Assembly (NCBI RefSeq): GCF_001931675.1
Contig: NZ_CP014839.1
Location: 1,240,001-1,304,000, forward strand
Length of the DNA: 64,000 nt
Direction of reading: 5' to 3'
From: Pandoraea thiooxydans
GTDB taxonomy: Bacteria > Pseudomonadota > Gammaproteobacteria > Burkholderiales > Burkholderiaceae
Of the stretch, positions 17,483 through 25,679 are shown one piece after another; within the stretch, counting starts at the first letter, position 1, and each line of letters opens with the position of its first letter. The notes under the pieces were generated by a model, which searched no databases, was not told the DNA's origin, and saw only the letters and a list, made by a program, of their open reading frames with translations. A program made the translations under genes and the position numbers.

Positions 17483-18226
17483 ATGTGCAACCAACATAAT
17501 CTCGGCCGCTCCGAATCTCCCGCTTCGCCGTCGCGCCGCCAGGTGCTGCTGGGCGGTGCCGCCACCGCCACGCTGATGGGCTGGTCCGCCTCCGACGCGC
17601 TGGCCAAAGGCGAGACAGCGATCGACACCCCGCCCAATGCCATCTCCCCCGATCAAGCGCTCAAGCGCCTACTCGCGGGCAATGCGCGTTACGTTGCCAA
17701 TACGCCGGCACGAAAGGACTTCTCCGCCGGGCGTGCGGCGCGGACCCGGGCACAGTACCCATTCGCCTCGATCGTCAGCTGCGCCGATTCCCGTGTAGCC
17801 CCCGAGCTGGCCTTCGATCAGGGGCCTGGCGACCTGTTCGTGGTGAGGGTGGCCGGCAACTTCGTCAACGATGACGGACTGGCGAGCCTCGAATACGGAG
17901 CGAAATTCCTCGGTATCCCGTTCATCCTGATACTGGGACATACCAACTGCGGTGCCGTTGGCGCCGCGGTCAAGGTGGTCAAGGAAAATGCCCGTCTGCC
18001 GGGGCACCTGCCCGAGCTGGTCAATGCCATCAAGCCCGCTGTCAGGATCGCGCAAGGAAAAAAAGGCGGCGATCTGGTGGCCGACGCCACCGTCGAGAAT
18101 GTGCGTCTGAACGTGCACCGGTTGATGGTGTCGCGGCCAATCATCGGCGAACTCGTCAAGACCGGCAAGGTTCGTGTGGCCGGCGGCGTCTACGATCTGG
18201 CGACTGGCAAGATCGATCTGGTGTGA
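17483..18226 (+). CDS. Beta-class carbonic anhydrase with Tat signal
   Basis: Interconverts CO2 and bicarbonate. The 247-residue protein begins MCNQHNLGRSESP and then has a twin-arginine signal (SRRQVLLGGAATATLMG), so export of the folded zinc enzyme to the periplasm is expected. The zinc and active-site residues are Cys100, Asp102, Arg104 (SCADSR) and His153, Cys156 (GHTNCGAVG). Start 17483 is set by GAGGAAAAG upstream. Most beta carbonic anhydrases are cytoplasmic, so the leader is notable. A GC-rich hairpin follows the gene at 18236-18257. Confidence 0.9.
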   Translation: MCNQHNLGRSESPASPSRRQVLLGGAATATLMGWSASDALAKGETAIDTPPNAISPDQALKRLLAGNARYVANTPARKDFSAGRAARTRAQYPFASIVSCADSRVAPELAFDQGPGDLFVVRVAGNFVNDDGLASLEYGAKFLGIPFILILGHTNCGAVGAAVKVVKENARLPGHLPELVNAIKPAVRIAQGKKGGDLVADATVENVRLNVHRLMVSRPIIGELVKTGKVRVAGGVYDLATGKIDLV

Positions 18227-18235
18227 TGCCCGGCG

Positions 18236-18257
18236 CCCGGCGCGAGTGTGCGCCGGG
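18236..18257 (+). terminator. GC-rich hairpin after the carbonic anhydrase gene
   Basis: A perfect 8-bp stem (CCCGGCGC / GCGCCGGG) with a 6-base loop begins 10 bases after the stop. It has no T-run, so it is only a possible terminator. Confidence 0.4.
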
Positions 18258-18317
18258 TAGCGTATTTGGGCGGCATCGGCGACACTATCGCCATTACCGG
18301 ACATTTCAGAATTCATC

Positions 18318-19529
18318 ATGACGCACAAGTCTTCCGATACTGCCGACGGCATGCCGGCGCACGATCTGCAAACGCGTGTGGTTCACCCGCGCAACGACAT
18401 ACCCGATGGTTTTGCCTCGTTCTCGACGCCCATCGCGCGTGCCTCGACGGTGGTGTTTCCCAATCTGGCCGCGCTGCGCAACTACGACCCGCACAGCGAT
18501 ACGCAATGGCGCTACGGCCTGCATCACACGCCGACCTCGATGACCCTGGCGCAGCAAATCGCGGCGCTCGAGGGCGGCACGCACACGCTGCTGCAACCAT
18601 CGGGCCTGGCGGCCATCTCCAACGTCTACTTCGGCATCGTCAAGCAGGGCGACGACGTTTTGATTCCGGACAACGTCTATGACCCGAATCGCTCGCATGG
18701 CGAGTGGCTGGCGCGCAACTTCGGTATCTCGGTACGTTATTACGACCCGATGATCGGCGCTGGCATCGCCGAGCTGATTCAGCCCAGCACACGGCTGCTG
18801 TGGCTCGAGGCGCCCGGCTCGGTCACCATGGAGGTGCCGGACGTGCCGGCCATGACCCAGGCCGCGCGTGCACGGGGGGTGGTCAGCGCGATCGACAACA
18901 CCTGGTCGGCTGGCCTGGCATTCGACGCCTTCGGGCACGGGTGTGACATCTCGGTTCAGGCGCTGACCAAATATCAGTCGGGCGGCAGCGACGTGCTGAT
19001 GGGCTCGGTCACCACGCGCGACGATGAGTTGCATTACCGCCTCAAGCAAGCCCGCATGCACTTGGGGCTGGGAGTCGCCGCCGACGAATGCGCTCTGGTG
19101 CTGCGCAGCCTGGCCAGCCTCAAGCTGCGCTTCGAGGCGCACGATCGCAGCGCGATGGCGGTGGCCACGTGGCTCAAGGCGCGCCCCGAAGTCGCCGCCG
19201 TGCTGCACCCCGCCTTTGCCGATTGCCCCGGGCACGATGTCTGGCGCCGCGACTTCACCGGCGCCGGCGGCCTGTTCTCGGTCGTGTTCCATGAACGCTA
19301 TACGCCGGCTCAGATCGACGCTTTCGTCGAAGGGCTCAAGCTATATGCGATCGGGTTCAGTTGGGGCGGCGCGCACAGCCTGGCCGTGCCGTATCGTGTT
19401 TCGACCATGCGCACGGCCACGCATTGGCCGCATCGCGGCACACTGGTACGGCTCTATATCGGGCTGGAAGAAAGCGGCGACCTGATCGCCGACCTCGCGC
19501 AAAGCATCGAAGCGCATCTGGCCGGCTGA
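18318..19529 (+). CDS. metC: Cystathionine beta-lyase (PLP-dependent, MetC type)
   Basis: Cleaves cystathionine to homocysteine, pyruvate and ammonia in methionine synthesis. The 403-residue protein belongs to the Cys/Met metabolism PLP family. It has QWRYGLHHTPTSMTLAQQIA (tyrosine-arginine cofactor loop), ALEGG, LLQPSGLAAI, AIDNTWSAGLAFD, and the cofactor lysine Lys218 in ALTKYQSGGSDVLMG. The C-terminal FSWGGAHSLAVP is typical of MetC-like lyases rather than gamma-synthases. It is monocistronic and converges on serB. Confidence 0.88.
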   Translation: MTHKSSDTADGMPAHDLQTRVVHPRNDIPDGFASFSTPIARASTVVFPNLAALRNYDPHSDTQWRYGLHHTPTSMTLAQQIAALEGGTHTLLQPSGLAAISNVYFGIVKQGDDVLIPDNVYDPNRSHGEWLARNFGISVRYYDPMIGAGIAELIQPSTRLLWLEAPGSVTMEVPDVPAMTQAARARGVVSAIDNTWSAGLAFDAFGHGCDISVQALTKYQSGGSDVLMGSVTTRDDELHYRLKQARMHLGLGVAADECALVLRSLASLKLRFEAHDRSAMAVATWLKARPEVAAVLHPAFADCPGHDVWRRDFTGAGGLFSVVFHERYTPAQIDAFVEGLKLYAIGFSWGGAHSLAVPYRVSTMRTATHWPHRGTLVRLYIGLEESGDLIADLAQSIEAHLAG

Positions 19530-19565
19530 TGGCGGTGGGCGCCGGAGCGGCCGGCGCAACCGTCC

Positions 19566-20429
19566 TTACGCGTCGAACAGGCGCAGCAGTGCATCGAGCC
19601 CGACATGGTTGAACGCCACACTGGCCTGGGCGCGTACTACCGGCTTGGCGCGAAATGCGATCGACAGGCCCGCGGCGGCCATCATCTGCAAGTCGTTCGA
19701 GCCGTCGCCGATGACGATCGCCTGATGCGGGGCCGCGCCGATCTGCTCGCACATCTCGCGCACCGCGCGCGCCTTGACCTCCGCATTGACGATCTCGCCC
19801 AGCACCCGGCCGGTCAGCTTGCCGTCGACGATCTCCAGCGTATTCGCGCGCGTGGCATCCAGCTTCAGACGCGGTTTGAGCCGCTCGGTGAAATAAGTGA
19901 AGCCGCCCGACACCAGCAAGGTTTTCAGGCCGCGCGCCTGCACCCCCAACAGCATTGACTCGGCACCCGGCGAGAAGCGCAGGCGATCTTCATAGACGCG
20001 CTCGAGCGCGCCGGCGTCGAGCCCCTTGAGCAGCGCCACGCGGCGCGTCAGGCTTTCGTTGAAATCCTTGATCTCGCCGCGCATGGCCGCTTCGGTGATT
20101 GCCGAGACTTCCGCCTTCAAGCCGCAATAGTCGGCAATTTCATCCACGCATTCGATTGTGATGAGCGTCGAGTCCATGTCCATCGCCACCAGCCGGAAAT
20201 CGGTCAGCCGGCGCCCCTCGGGCAGCAGCGCGTAGTCCCAGCGATGCTGGGCGCCAAGGGTTTCGAGTTGCGCTTGCAGCGTCTGGGTAGCAGTGACGCC
20301 GGCGATGCGCACCGAGCCGATATGAGCCAGGGCGTCGTCCACGGACATGTCATGGTCGGGCAGCAGCGAGCGCAGCGCGGCCAGTTGCGGGGGCGTAAAC
20401 GGCGTGGTGCCGAGAATAACGAGATTCAT
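19566..20429 (-). CDS. serB: Phosphoserine phosphatase SerB
   Basis: The last step of serine synthesis. The 287-residue HAD-family enzyme has an N-terminal ACT-like region (about 1-75). The catalytic domain has nucleophile and acid Asp84 and Asp86 (AMDMDSTLI), LLVSGGFTYF (motif II Ser), and GDGSNDLQMM (motif III/IV). The start at 20429 (MNLVILGTTPF) is preferred because an upstream in-frame ATG at 20474 would add a non-conserved leader. No strong ribosome binding site is seen before either start. Confidence 0.93.
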   Translation of the reverse strand: MNLVILGTTPFTPPQLAALRSLLPDHDMSVDDALAHIGSVRIAGVTATQTLQAQLETLGAQHRWDYALLPEGRRLTDFRLVAMDMDSTLITIECVDEIADYCGLKAEVSAITEAAMRGEIKDFNESLTRRVALLKGLDAGALERVYEDRLRFSPGAESMLLGVQARGLKTLLVSGGFTYFTERLKPRLKLDATRANTLEIVDGKLTGRVLGEIVNAEVKARAVREMCEQIGAAPHQAIVIGDGSNDLQMMAAAGLSIAFRAKPVVRAQASVAFNHVGLDALLRLFDA

Positions 20430-20479
20430 GAAAGCAGCGCCGGCTGTGTGACCGGCGTCGATGGAAGAGGGCAAGGGCG

Positions 20480-21490
20480 CTATTTTAGCTTACTGGCCCG
20501 GGCCGCCTGCCGCGCCTGCACGGGCGGCGCAGTGTCGAATTTGTGCCAGACCCGACGTAGCTGGCGTCCCGAGCCGAAGCCGGCCTGTTCGGCCACGCGC
20601 TCGATGCCTAGACGGGAATTGGCCAGCAGCTCGCGCGCCAGGCCGATCCGCAGCCGGTGCACATAGTCAACCGGGTTGGTGCCCGTATGCTCGCGGAACA
20701 GCCGTGTGAAATGACGTACGCTGGTGCAGGCGAGCTCGGCCATATCGGCGGCACTCCACGGGCGCGCCGGGTCGGCGGTCACCGCATCCTGCACGCGGTG
20801 AATCGCCGGGTGAATGTGGTTGCGCCCCTCCAGCCACGGAGATAATTGCGGATCGCCCCCGGTGCGGCGCAGATAGGCCACCATGTGACGCGCCACGGCT
20901 ACCGCGCATAACGGATTGGTCAGGCGGCCGATCAGATGCAGCATCAGATCCAGCCCGGCGGTGATGCCCGCGCTGGTGTAGACGTTGCCGTCCTCCACAT
21001 AAAGGCGGTTGGCAACCACCCGCGCCTTCGGGGCGAGTGTCTGGAGTTCGTCGCAACTGGTGTGATGGGTCGTGCACAGCCGGTCATCGAGCAAACCCGC
21101 GCGGCCGGCCAGCAATGCACCGGTACACACACAGGCGAGCCGGTGATACGGTTTCACGGTCTCGCGCAGCCATGCCACGGCACGTGCCTCGGCCGCCGCG
21201 ACGTGCTGCGCATCGAGCGGCCGCGCCGCGACGGGCAAGGGGTGAGCGACGCTGCCGGTCAGCACCAGCAGCGCGTCCTCGGGCAGCGTGACGGGCGGCG
21301 GCTCGAACGGGCCGAGCGTGAGCCCGATCGACGTGTCGAGCGTGGCGCCGGCCGGACTCACGTAACTCAACTCGAACGCCACTTCGTCCTGCATCTGCCC
21401 GGCCATGCGCAGCGCCTCGGCTGGCGCCGCCAGGTCGAGCATCAGAACGTGCGGTGTGACGAGAAAATAAACCGGTTGGCGGCGCTGCAT
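20480..21490 (-). CDS. GlxA-family AraC-type transcriptional regulator
   Basis: A 336-residue regulator. The N-terminal DJ-1/PfpI-like domain (about 1-180) has RRQPVYFLVTPHVLMLDLAA and the pseudo-active-site loop VCTGALLAGRAGLLDD. The C-terminal AraC DNA-binding domain (about 225-330) has WSAADMAELACTSVRHFTRL and GIERVAEQAGFGSGRQLRRV. The start at 21490 (MQRRQPVYFLV) matches the family; the open frame extends upstream without homology. It lies directly downstream of an isochorismatase-like hydrolase on the same strand and probably regulates that gene or forms an operon with it. Confidence 0.87.
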   Translation of the reverse strand: MQRRQPVYFLVTPHVLMLDLAAPAEALRMAGQMQDEVAFELSYVSPAGATLDTSIGLTLGPFEPPPVTLPEDALLVLTGSVAHPLPVAARPLDAQHVAAAEARAVAWLRETVKPYHRLACVCTGALLAGRAGLLDDRLCTTHHTSCDELQTLAPKARVVANRLYVEDGNVYTSAGITAGLDLMLHLIGRLTNPLCAVAVARHMVAYLRRTGGDPQLSPWLEGRNHIHPAIHRVQDAVTADPARPWSAADMAELACTSVRHFTRLFREHTGTNPVDYVHRLRIGLARELLANSRLGIERVAEQAGFGSGRQLRRVWHKFDTAPPVQARQAARASKLK

Positions 21491-21564
21491 GCAAGCGGAC
21501 TCCACTGGGATTTGCCGAAAGCGCGGGGCGGACTGTTTACGCCACCGCATGCAAACGGATTCTG

Positions 21565-22134
21565 TCACATCTCGGCCAACACCTGCTCGACCGTGGCGAT
21601 GCGTGCGAAGCGCTGGTGCAGGACCAGCTCCGTCCGGGCCTTGATGTCGGCGGCCGAATACACCTGACCGGAACCCGGATGGGTCATCGGAAAGGTCAGT
21701 GTCGCCTCGGTGATGTAATCGACCAGATAACCGGCATCGGAAGCCGCTCGGGTGGTCGTCTCGCAGCATTGCTCGGTGCGAATGCCGGAGACCAGCAGGC
21801 GCCGGGTGCCGTGGCGCGTCAGCCATGCCTGTAACGGGGTCCCGGCAAGCGCACTGTGCACGACCTTGTCGACCACGAAATCTGGCTTGATCGACAGCGG
21901 CGCCAGCGTTTTGACGAACCCTGACGCCCGCGAGAACACGCCGGTTTCCTCATGGTGAAATACCTGGACGATCGGCACGCCGCGCGCGGCGCAACCGTCG
22001 ATCAAGGCCTGTTGCCTGCTCAGATAGGCCGGCACATCGGACTCCACCCAGTATGGCCGGCGGCGGAACGATTCCTGGACATCGATCACCAGCAGGGCGG
22101 TTTGGGAGGCGGGTACGGCGGCAGAGGGGGTCAT
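21565..22134 (-). CDS. Isochorismatase-like cysteine hydrolase
   Basis: A 189-residue hydrolase of the isochorismatase superfamily. The putative catalytic triad is Asp18 (LLVIDVQESF), Lys90 (VVDKVVHSA) and Cys123 (SGIRTEQCCETT). Substrates in this family include nicotinamide, N-carbamoyl amines and isochorismate; the sequence does not decide between them. The start at 22134 is fixed by AGGAG 8 bases upstream. It is followed after 74 bases by the GlxA-type regulator gene. Confidence 0.85.
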   Translation of the reverse strand: MTPSAAVPASQTALLVIDVQESFRRRPYWVESDVPAYLSRQQALIDGCAARGVPIVQVFHHEETGVFSRASGFVKTLAPLSIKPDFVVDKVVHSALAGTPLQAWLTRHGTRRLLVSGIRTEQCCETTTRAASDAGYLVDYITEATLTFPMTHPGSGQVYSAADIKARTELVLHQRFARIATVEQVLAEM

Positions 22135-22533
22135 GGGAACTCCTGGCATGGTCAGTTGAATAGCCTCCATCGTAAGTCGCGGTCGTCTTCCGGAATACAC
22201 CGGACCAAGACAGGATTCGGACGTTTTAAGCCATGCCGGTCGAGTGCTGCAGCCGAGTGCTGGCCGGGCACTGGCGGCAACGGGTTACGTAGCGTGTAAC
22301 GTAACGCGACTCCACTTTGTGTTCCGGCGGTGCTTGTCTGGTAAACAGGAAACATTGAAAGGGCCACGCGCGAGCCTGTCGCGCGGCCCTCGGGCGTTAC
22401 GTCGATACTTTTAGGCATGCGCATTTTCAGCATGGCATGGTCCTTGCTGAATAACACCGCCCATCCGCTGGAGGGCGCGCGGAAATCCGATGCTCTATCG
22501 GTTTTCCGTTCAAACCATGCAAAGGAGATGTTC
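22135..22533. promoter_or_regulatory. Divergent regulatory region with GTTACGT motifs
   Basis: This gap separates the hydrolase (minus) from the first repeat protein (plus). It carries GTTACGT at 22284-22290, TGTAACGTAACG around 22295-22306, and GTTACGT again at 22396-22402. The same motif forms a perfect palindrome before the paralogous repeat gene downstream. A hairpin (GGGCCACGCGCG against CGCGCGGCCC, around 22360-22390) lies between the motifs. AAAGGAG (22521-22527) is the ribosome binding site for 22534. Confidence 0.5.
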
Positions 22534-23274
22534 ATGAGTTTTCCTTATGTTCAAATCAAGCTGCGGCAAGTTGCCGCCGCGGCCCTCACATTGAGCGGTC
22601 TGGTCACCGGGGCGTGGGCGCAATCGCTTCCCACCCTGCCGATCAGCGCGAATGCCACCGCGAATGTGACGCTCGACGGCGCGGCGTCGCCCTTGCCGAT
22701 CGGGGTGCCGATGCCTGTTGTGGCGATCCAGGCCATGGCTGGCACGAACGGAATTCATTTGAGCGGCACGGCTGGCGGTCACGCGATTCCGCCGATCGAT
22801 CTGCCCGGTCTGGGGGCGTTGCCCGGCTTACCTGGTCTGCCTGGTCTGCCTGGTTTGCCAGTTGGTGCTGGCGGACCTCTGGCGCCGGTCACAGACCTCG
22901 TAGCGACTCTGACCGGCGCGCTGGGTGGGGCGGCCGGCGGCGGCAACCCGTTGGCGCCGATCTCCGGTGCTGTGTCTGGCCTGACGGGCGCGCTGGGCGG
23001 GGCCGCGGGCGGCGGCAGTCCGCTAGCGCCGATCTCCGGTGCTGTGTCTGGCCTGACGGGTGCGTTGGCCGGGGCGGCTGGCGGTGGCAATCCGCTGGCG
23101 CCGGTCTCCGGTGTAGTGTCGAGCGTGACGGGCGCGCTGGGCGGGGCCGCAGGCGGCGGCAGTCCGCTGGCGCCAATCTCCGGTGTGGTGTCGGGCCTGA
23201 CCGGCGCGTTGGCCGGGGCCGGGGGCGGAGTCGTTCCACTGGGGCCGGTGACTACCGTGGCAAGCCGGCTGTAA
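22534..23274 (+). CDS. Secreted Gly/Pro-rich tandem-repeat protein (paralogue 1)
   Basis: A 246-residue exported protein of unknown function. It has a Sec signal peptide (KLRQVAAAALTLSGLV ending GAWA/QSL), then a conserved non-repeat domain (about 30-95, with PMPVVAIQAMAGTNGIHLSG). A short collagen-like GLP tract follows (GLPGLPGLPGLP). Five 24-residue repeats end the protein, each of the form (L/V)TGAL(G/A)GAAGGG(N/S)PLAP followed by (I/V)SG(A/V)VSG. It ends soon after the last repeat with no anchor. The start at 22534 is set by AAAGGAG; an ATG 6 bases upstream is too close. It resembles proteins annotated collagen-like in Burkholderiaceae. A surface or matrix role is a guess. Confidence 0.75.
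   Translation: MSFPYVQIKLRQVAAAALTLSGLVTGAWAQSLPTLPISANATANVTLDGAASPLPIGVPMPVVAIQAMAGTNGIHLSGTAGGHAIPPIDLPGLGALPGLPGLPGLPGLPVGAGGPLAPVTDLVATLTGALGGAAGGGNPLAPISGAVSGLTGALGGAAGGGSPLAPISGAVSGLTGALAGAAGGGNPLAPVSGVVSSVTGALGGAAGGGSPLAPISGVVSGLTGALAGAGGGVVPLGPVTTVASRL
22909..23271 (+). repeat. Five 72-bp tandem repeats inside paralogue 1
   Basis: Five in-frame 72-base units, the last one degenerate, encode the 24-residue GGAAGGG-PLAP repeat. Units 1 and 2, and units 3 and 4, differ by only a few substitutions. This suggests recent duplication and possible length variation between strains by slippage or recombination. Confidence 0.8.
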
Positions 23275-23577
23275 ATTCACCGATTTAGTTCGTTATGCAA
23301 CACGCTGCGCGGTTCATGTAACGACGCGCAGCGTGGACAAATCGGCAGCGTTACGTAACGCATGGTGCCGTCAAGGTAACGTCTCGCAACTGCCACTACG
23401 AGTTTGCTGCGCAAAACAGAAATTCTTCCTGATCGTAATTTAAATAATAAAACGGAGTACTACTCTTTTCAGGAAATCCTCTGACGGCATGTTTTTTGCA
23501 CGTTTTGACTTGCTCTCGATGTACGAGAGCCGCGGCGAATCGCACCGCTGCGCAAATACGTCAAAAAGGACACTGCC
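23275..23577 (+). promoter_or_regulatory. Intergenic region between the repeat paralogues: hairpin and 12-bp palindrome
   Basis: A perfect 11-bp stem (23301-23311 with 23325-23335, arm CACGCTGCGCG) with a 13-base loop probably ends paralogue 1. Just after it is CGTTACGTAACG (23349-23360), a perfect 12-bp palindrome, then GGTAACGT near 23375. These repeat the GTTACGT motif found upstream of paralogue 1. An AT-rich stretch around 23438-23465 may hold the promoter. AAAAAGGA lies before the start at 23578. Confidence 0.55.
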
Positions 23578-24510
23578 ATGACTACCTCCATTGCCAATGC
23601 CGTGAAAGGCGGCTTCCTGGGAGCCGGTTCGGTCCAAGCCCAGAGTCAATCCTCCAACCCCGCCGTCAGAGTCAGGGGCCGGATAACGGCTGGTGCCCCC
23701 GGCACCGGCAAATATCAGGAGAGGGTAGGCATTGTGCAAAACGCTGAGGTTTTGCCGATATCGAAAGCGGTCCCAGGCGAACCCGGATCCACCAGTGTGT
23801 CGAACGATACCGACGTGTCACTTAACCGGGTCGACAGTGGTAAGTCGCCAACCAGCGTCGCGATGTCACAGGCGCAGCCCGAGGGGACCAGCGTGCATTC
23901 GAGCACGCATATTCACTACAAGCCTAAAAGGCTTGCGGTCCCGGCCGGAGGTGTCGCGAATTCGCCGCTATCCGGCCTGAGTGCCAACACCTCCAACGAC
24001 GTGGTGGTCGATACAAGCGCGCTACCGCTGCCGGTGAGTTTGCCGGTCCCGGTGGTGGCAATCCAGAGCACGGTCGGCACGGACGGCGTGCAGCTGAGCG
24101 ATACGATCGGCGGCAAGCCGATATTGCCGCCGATCAATCTGCCGGGCCTGAGCAGCCTGCCGGGCATATCCGGGGCGAGCGACTTGTTGGCGCCGGTTAC
24201 GGGGGTAGTGGCGAGTGTCACCGGTGCGCTGGGCGGGGCGGCAGGCAGCGGCAGCCCGCTGGCGCCGGTTACTGGCGTGGTGTCGGGACTGACAGGTGCC
24301 CTGGGCAGCGCGACGGGCGGCAGCAGCCCGCTGGCGCCGGTCACAGGTGTCGTCTCGGGTATCGGTGGGGCGACGGGCAACGCGACGGGGGGCGGCAGCC
24401 CGCTGGCGCCGGTCACCGGGCTGGTGTCAGGCTTGACGGGTGCCCTTGGCGGAGTAGCGGGCAAGGGCGGCGCGGGCGCACCGCTCGCGGGCGTGCTCGG
24501 CAAGCTGTAA
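23578..24510 (+). CDS. Gly/Pro-rich tandem-repeat protein (paralogue 2)
   Basis: A 310-residue paralogue of the preceding gene, function unknown. The first about 145 residues are unrelated, polar and Ser/Thr-rich. Then PLPVSLPVPVVAIQSTVGTD and NLPGLSSLPGISG match the non-repeat domain of paralogue 1, and three to four 24-residue repeats (for example VTGALGGAAGSGSPLAP) follow. The protein ends GAPLAGVLGKL. Unlike paralogue 1, no clear Sec signal peptide is seen (MTTSIANAVKGGFLGAGSVQ), so export is uncertain. The weak hydrophobic stretch and the sequence VQAQSQS recall a decayed signal. AAGGA upstream supports the start. Confidence 0.7.
   Translation: MTTSIANAVKGGFLGAGSVQAQSQSSNPAVRVRGRITAGAPGTGKYQERVGIVQNAEVLPISKAVPGEPGSTSVSNDTDVSLNRVDSGKSPTSVAMSQAQPEGTSVHSSTHIHYKPKRLAVPAGGVANSPLSGLSANTSNDVVVDTSALPLPVSLPVPVVAIQSTVGTDGVQLSDTIGGKPILPPINLPGLSSLPGISGASDLLAPVTGVVASVTGALGGAAGSGSPLAPVTGVVSGLTGALGSATGGSSPLAPVTGVVSGIGGATGNATGGGSPLAPVTGLVSGLTGALGGVAGKGGAGAPLAGVLGKL
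24217..24507 (+). repeat. Degenerate 72-bp repeats inside paralogue 2
   Basis: Three 72-base units and a shortened fourth encode variants of the same 24-residue repeat as paralogue 1 (TGALGGAAGSGSPLAPVTG and similar). They are more diverged from each other than those of paralogue 1. Confidence 0.7.
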
Positions 24511-24565
24511 ATCCGTTATGGACCCAAGCGCGCGGCGGGCCGGCATGCTGCCGTGCGCGAGGCTC

Positions 24566-25558
24566 TCACGCCTGCGCGCGCGCCGCCTCCAGGTGTTTGG
24601 CGAAGGTTGCCGGATCGGTATTGGTGCCGCATAGCAGCACACCCACCCGCTTGCCCGCCAGCGGCTCGCGCAACGGCCCCAGCAGCGCGGCGGTGGCCGC
24701 TGCGCAAGCCGGCTCGACCGCCAGCTTGAGTTGTTCGAACAGGCACAGCATGGCGTGGCGAAGCGCGTCGTCGGACACCGTCACCAGGCGGTCGACATGC
24801 TTGTGGCACAGCGCGTAGCTGTATAGCTCGGTATGCGGCGCCATCAGGCTGTCGGCAATACTCTGCATCGGCCCCATTTTGATCGGACCGGCGGCTGCGA
24901 AGCTGCGGCTCATCGCGTCGGCGCCCTCGGGCTCCACCCCGAATACCTGGCAGCCTGGCGAAAGCGCCTTGATAGCGGTCGACACGCCCGCCATCAGCCC
25001 GCCGCCGCCCACCGGAATGATGACCGCGTCGAGTTCGCCGGCCTGCGACAGCCACTCGTGACCGAGCGTGGCGGTACCCAGCACGGTGCGGTAGCCATTG
25101 AAAGGATGCACGAAAAAGCGCCCCTCGCGCGCCTCGATCTCATGCACCGTCTCGAACGCCTGCTGGCCGTTCTCGGCGAGTACGACCTCGGCGCCGAACT
25201 GCCGGCACAAGGCAACCCGCGCGGGGCTGGCGGTCTTGATCATCACCACCTTGGCGCCGATGCCCAGCCGCATCGCCGCATAGGCGACCGCCACCGCATG
25301 ATTGCCGGCCGACACGCAGGTCACGCCCGCGGCGCGCGCCGCGTCGTCCAGCGCCAGCAAATTCGAAAATGCGCCGCGTGCCTTGAACGTGCCGCTGGCC
25401 TGCAGCAGTTCGAACTTGAAATTGATGGTCGTGCCGTCGAGTTCAGCGAAGTCGCTTTTATCCATCACGGGGGTGGCGCGCACATAGGGCGCCAGGGCGG
25501 CGTGCTGGTCCGCAATGGTCTCGCGAGTGGGAACAGGCTGGTTGTCGATTTCGGTCAT
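24566..25558 (-). CDS. Threonine/serine dehydratase (PLP fold type II)
   Basis: Deaminates threonine or serine to the 2-oxoacid. The 330-residue protein lacks the C-terminal regulatory ACT domains of biosynthetic IlvA, so it resembles catabolic or short dehydratases. The PLP lysine is Lys59 (ASGTFKARGAFSNLL), with SAGNHAVAVAYAA around the substrate loop and the phosphate-binding PVGGGGLMAG. CGTNTDP near the end is also typical. The start at 25558 (MTEIDNQPVPTRE) is chosen by homology length; the upstream extension is not conserved. Threo-3-hydroxyaspartate dehydratase or serine racemase activity cannot be excluded. Confidence 0.82.
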   Translation of the reverse strand: MTEIDNQPVPTRETIADQHAALAPYVRATPVMDKSDFAELDGTTINFKFELLQASGTFKARGAFSNLLALDDAARAAGVTCVSAGNHAVAVAYAAMRLGIGAKVVMIKTASPARVALCRQFGAEVVLAENGQQAFETVHEIEAREGRFFVHPFNGYRTVLGTATLGHEWLSQAGELDAVIIPVGGGGLMAGVSTAIKALSPGCQVFGVEPEGADAMSRSFAAAGPIKMGPMQSIADSLMAPHTELYSYALCHKHVDRLVTVSDDALRHAMLCLFEQLKLAVEPACAAATAALLGPLREPLAGKRVGVLLCGTNTDPATFAKHLEAARAQA

Positions 25559-25679
25559 GGGCGAGCAGGGATGAAAATTGGGGAAATCCGTGAGGTTCGG
25601 GCGCCAGCCACCGCATGAGGTGACTGGCGTGCAGGCAATCAGCCGGGGGCGCCATGCGCCCAATGCGACGGTCCCGCTA

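Noticed and set aside
22909-23271. CRISPR-like or satellite array
   Set aside because: The 72-base repeats are in frame, contiguous without spacers, and encode a regular peptide repeat.
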